DNA from: Succinimonas amylolytica DSM 2873
GTDB taxonomy: Bacteria; Pseudomonadota; Gammaproteobacteria; Enterobacterales; Succinivibrionaceae
Direction: 5' to 3'
Length of the DNA stretch: 64,000 nt
NCBI RefSeq assembly: GCF_000378405.1
Contig: NZ_KB899636.1
Coordinates: forward strand, 3,089 to 67,088
Part shown: piece by piece, positions 63,774 through 64,000 of the stretch
Position numbering within the stretch: the stretch's first letter is position 1
How the letters are laid out: every line of letters starts with the position of its first letter
Notes under the pieces: generated by a model
What the model saw: the letters and a program-made list of their open reading frames with translations, nothing else
What the model was told of the DNA's origin: nothing
Database searches by the model: none
Made by a program: the position numbers and the translations under genes

Positions 63774-63789
63774 AGCAAATGTCATGCCA
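63774..63789 (-). promoter_or_regulatory. Predicted sigma-54 promoter upstream of flgF
   Basis: On the minus strand TGGCATGACATTTGCT matches the -24/-12 consensus (TGGCAY-N5-TTGCW), with the GG and GC pairs separated by exactly ten bases. The predicted start point is near 63763, leaving a short leader before flgF. Confidence 0.75.
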
Positions 63790-63928
63790 GTAAACAGAAA
63801 AGCGGGAAAATCTCAGAGAAACAGAGAAATGAGAAGGCAAAGCACCAGGAAAAAGGCCGTAAAAACGACAAAAACCGGAAATCCGGCTACAGGCAGTATA
63901 GAAAAAACGGCTATTTCTCTCCCAGAGT

Positions 63929-63980
63929 GTCGGAATCCTGCCGGATCCCGACAAAAAACCGCCCCGGGGAGAGAACCGGG
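63929..63980 (-). terminator. Hairpins upstream of flgF, likely terminator of the preceding gene
   Basis: On the minus strand a cccgg/ccggg stem (63980-63963) is followed after a few bases by six T residues, as expected for a terminator of a gene entering from the right. Just beyond is a ten-base inverted repeat (63929-63938 with 63943-63952, one G-T pair). Confidence 0.5.
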
Positions 63981-64000
63981 AGCAGTCTTCAGCAGTATTA

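Overview
The window looks like chromosomal DNA of a gammaproteobacterium. Gene pairs and proteins follow the Enterobacterales/Vibrionales/Aeromonadales pattern: yfbV next to pta, trmO-rcsF, nudF-cpdA-yqiA-parE, lolB-ispE-prs, yhcC near arcB, mtnN-cobD-btuF, bioA divergent from bioBFC, apbE with nqrM, and flgFGHI. A fermentative, flagellated organism is suggested by pyruvate formate-lyase behind a predicted CRP promoter, Pta, ArcA/ArcB and a predicted sigma-54 flagellar promoter. My guess is a host-associated anaerobe near the Aeromonadales (Succinivibrionaceae-like). That is inference from memory, not a database match.

Layout. 1-3.5 kb is an AT-rich accessory patch. It holds the edge of one transposase gene, a phosphoglycerol-transferase-like gene cut short beside it, and a complete 703-aa IS4-type transposase. 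3.7-9 kb carries yfbV, pta (without ackA), a YfcH-like gene, trmO and rcsF. 9.5-12 kb has an orphan HicB antitoxin, tRNA-Gly, gltX and tRNA-Ala. 12.3-17.7 kb has tolC, an unknown gene, hldE and a sugar/H+ symporter. 17.8-23.3 kb is a leftward group nudF, cpdA, yqiA, parE, with flhB placed behind parE. 23.6-31.6 kb has a small unknown gene, dihydroorotase, arcA facing a separate Hpt gene and arcB, then glgC and yhcC. 31.9-35.3 kb is an mtnN-cobD-btuF-smrA operon. After an unknown gene and tRNA-Tyr, 36.6-40.4 kb holds two tandem paralogous response regulators with helical-repeat (TPR-like) tails. 40.5-53.3 kb has asd, a membrane-anchored unknown, pflB, lolB-ispE-prs, mpl, apbE, nqrM and proS. 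53.6-59.9 kb has an unknown lipoprotein, bioA / bioBFC (no bioD here) and an exported unknown. 60.0-63.7 kb has flgFGHI (no flgJ here).

How the genes work together. Pta, PflB, ArcA/ArcB and the CRP site ahead of pflB point to redox- and cAMP-controlled mixed-acid fermentation. CpdA, which hydrolyses cAMP, is in the same window. LolB, TolC, HldE, RcsF and Mpl serve the outer membrane and cell wall. MtnN, CobD-like and BtuF serve SAM by-product recycling and corrinoid salvage. ApbE and NqrM imply that a Na+-NQR complex is encoded elsewhere.

I see no prophage, CRISPR array, defence island or biosynthetic cluster. The most unusual content is the Arc phosphorelay split into adjacent HK-REC and Hpt genes opposite arcA, the tandem receiver/helical-repeat duplication, and several familiar operons with a missing member (ackA, bioD, flgJ, hicA).
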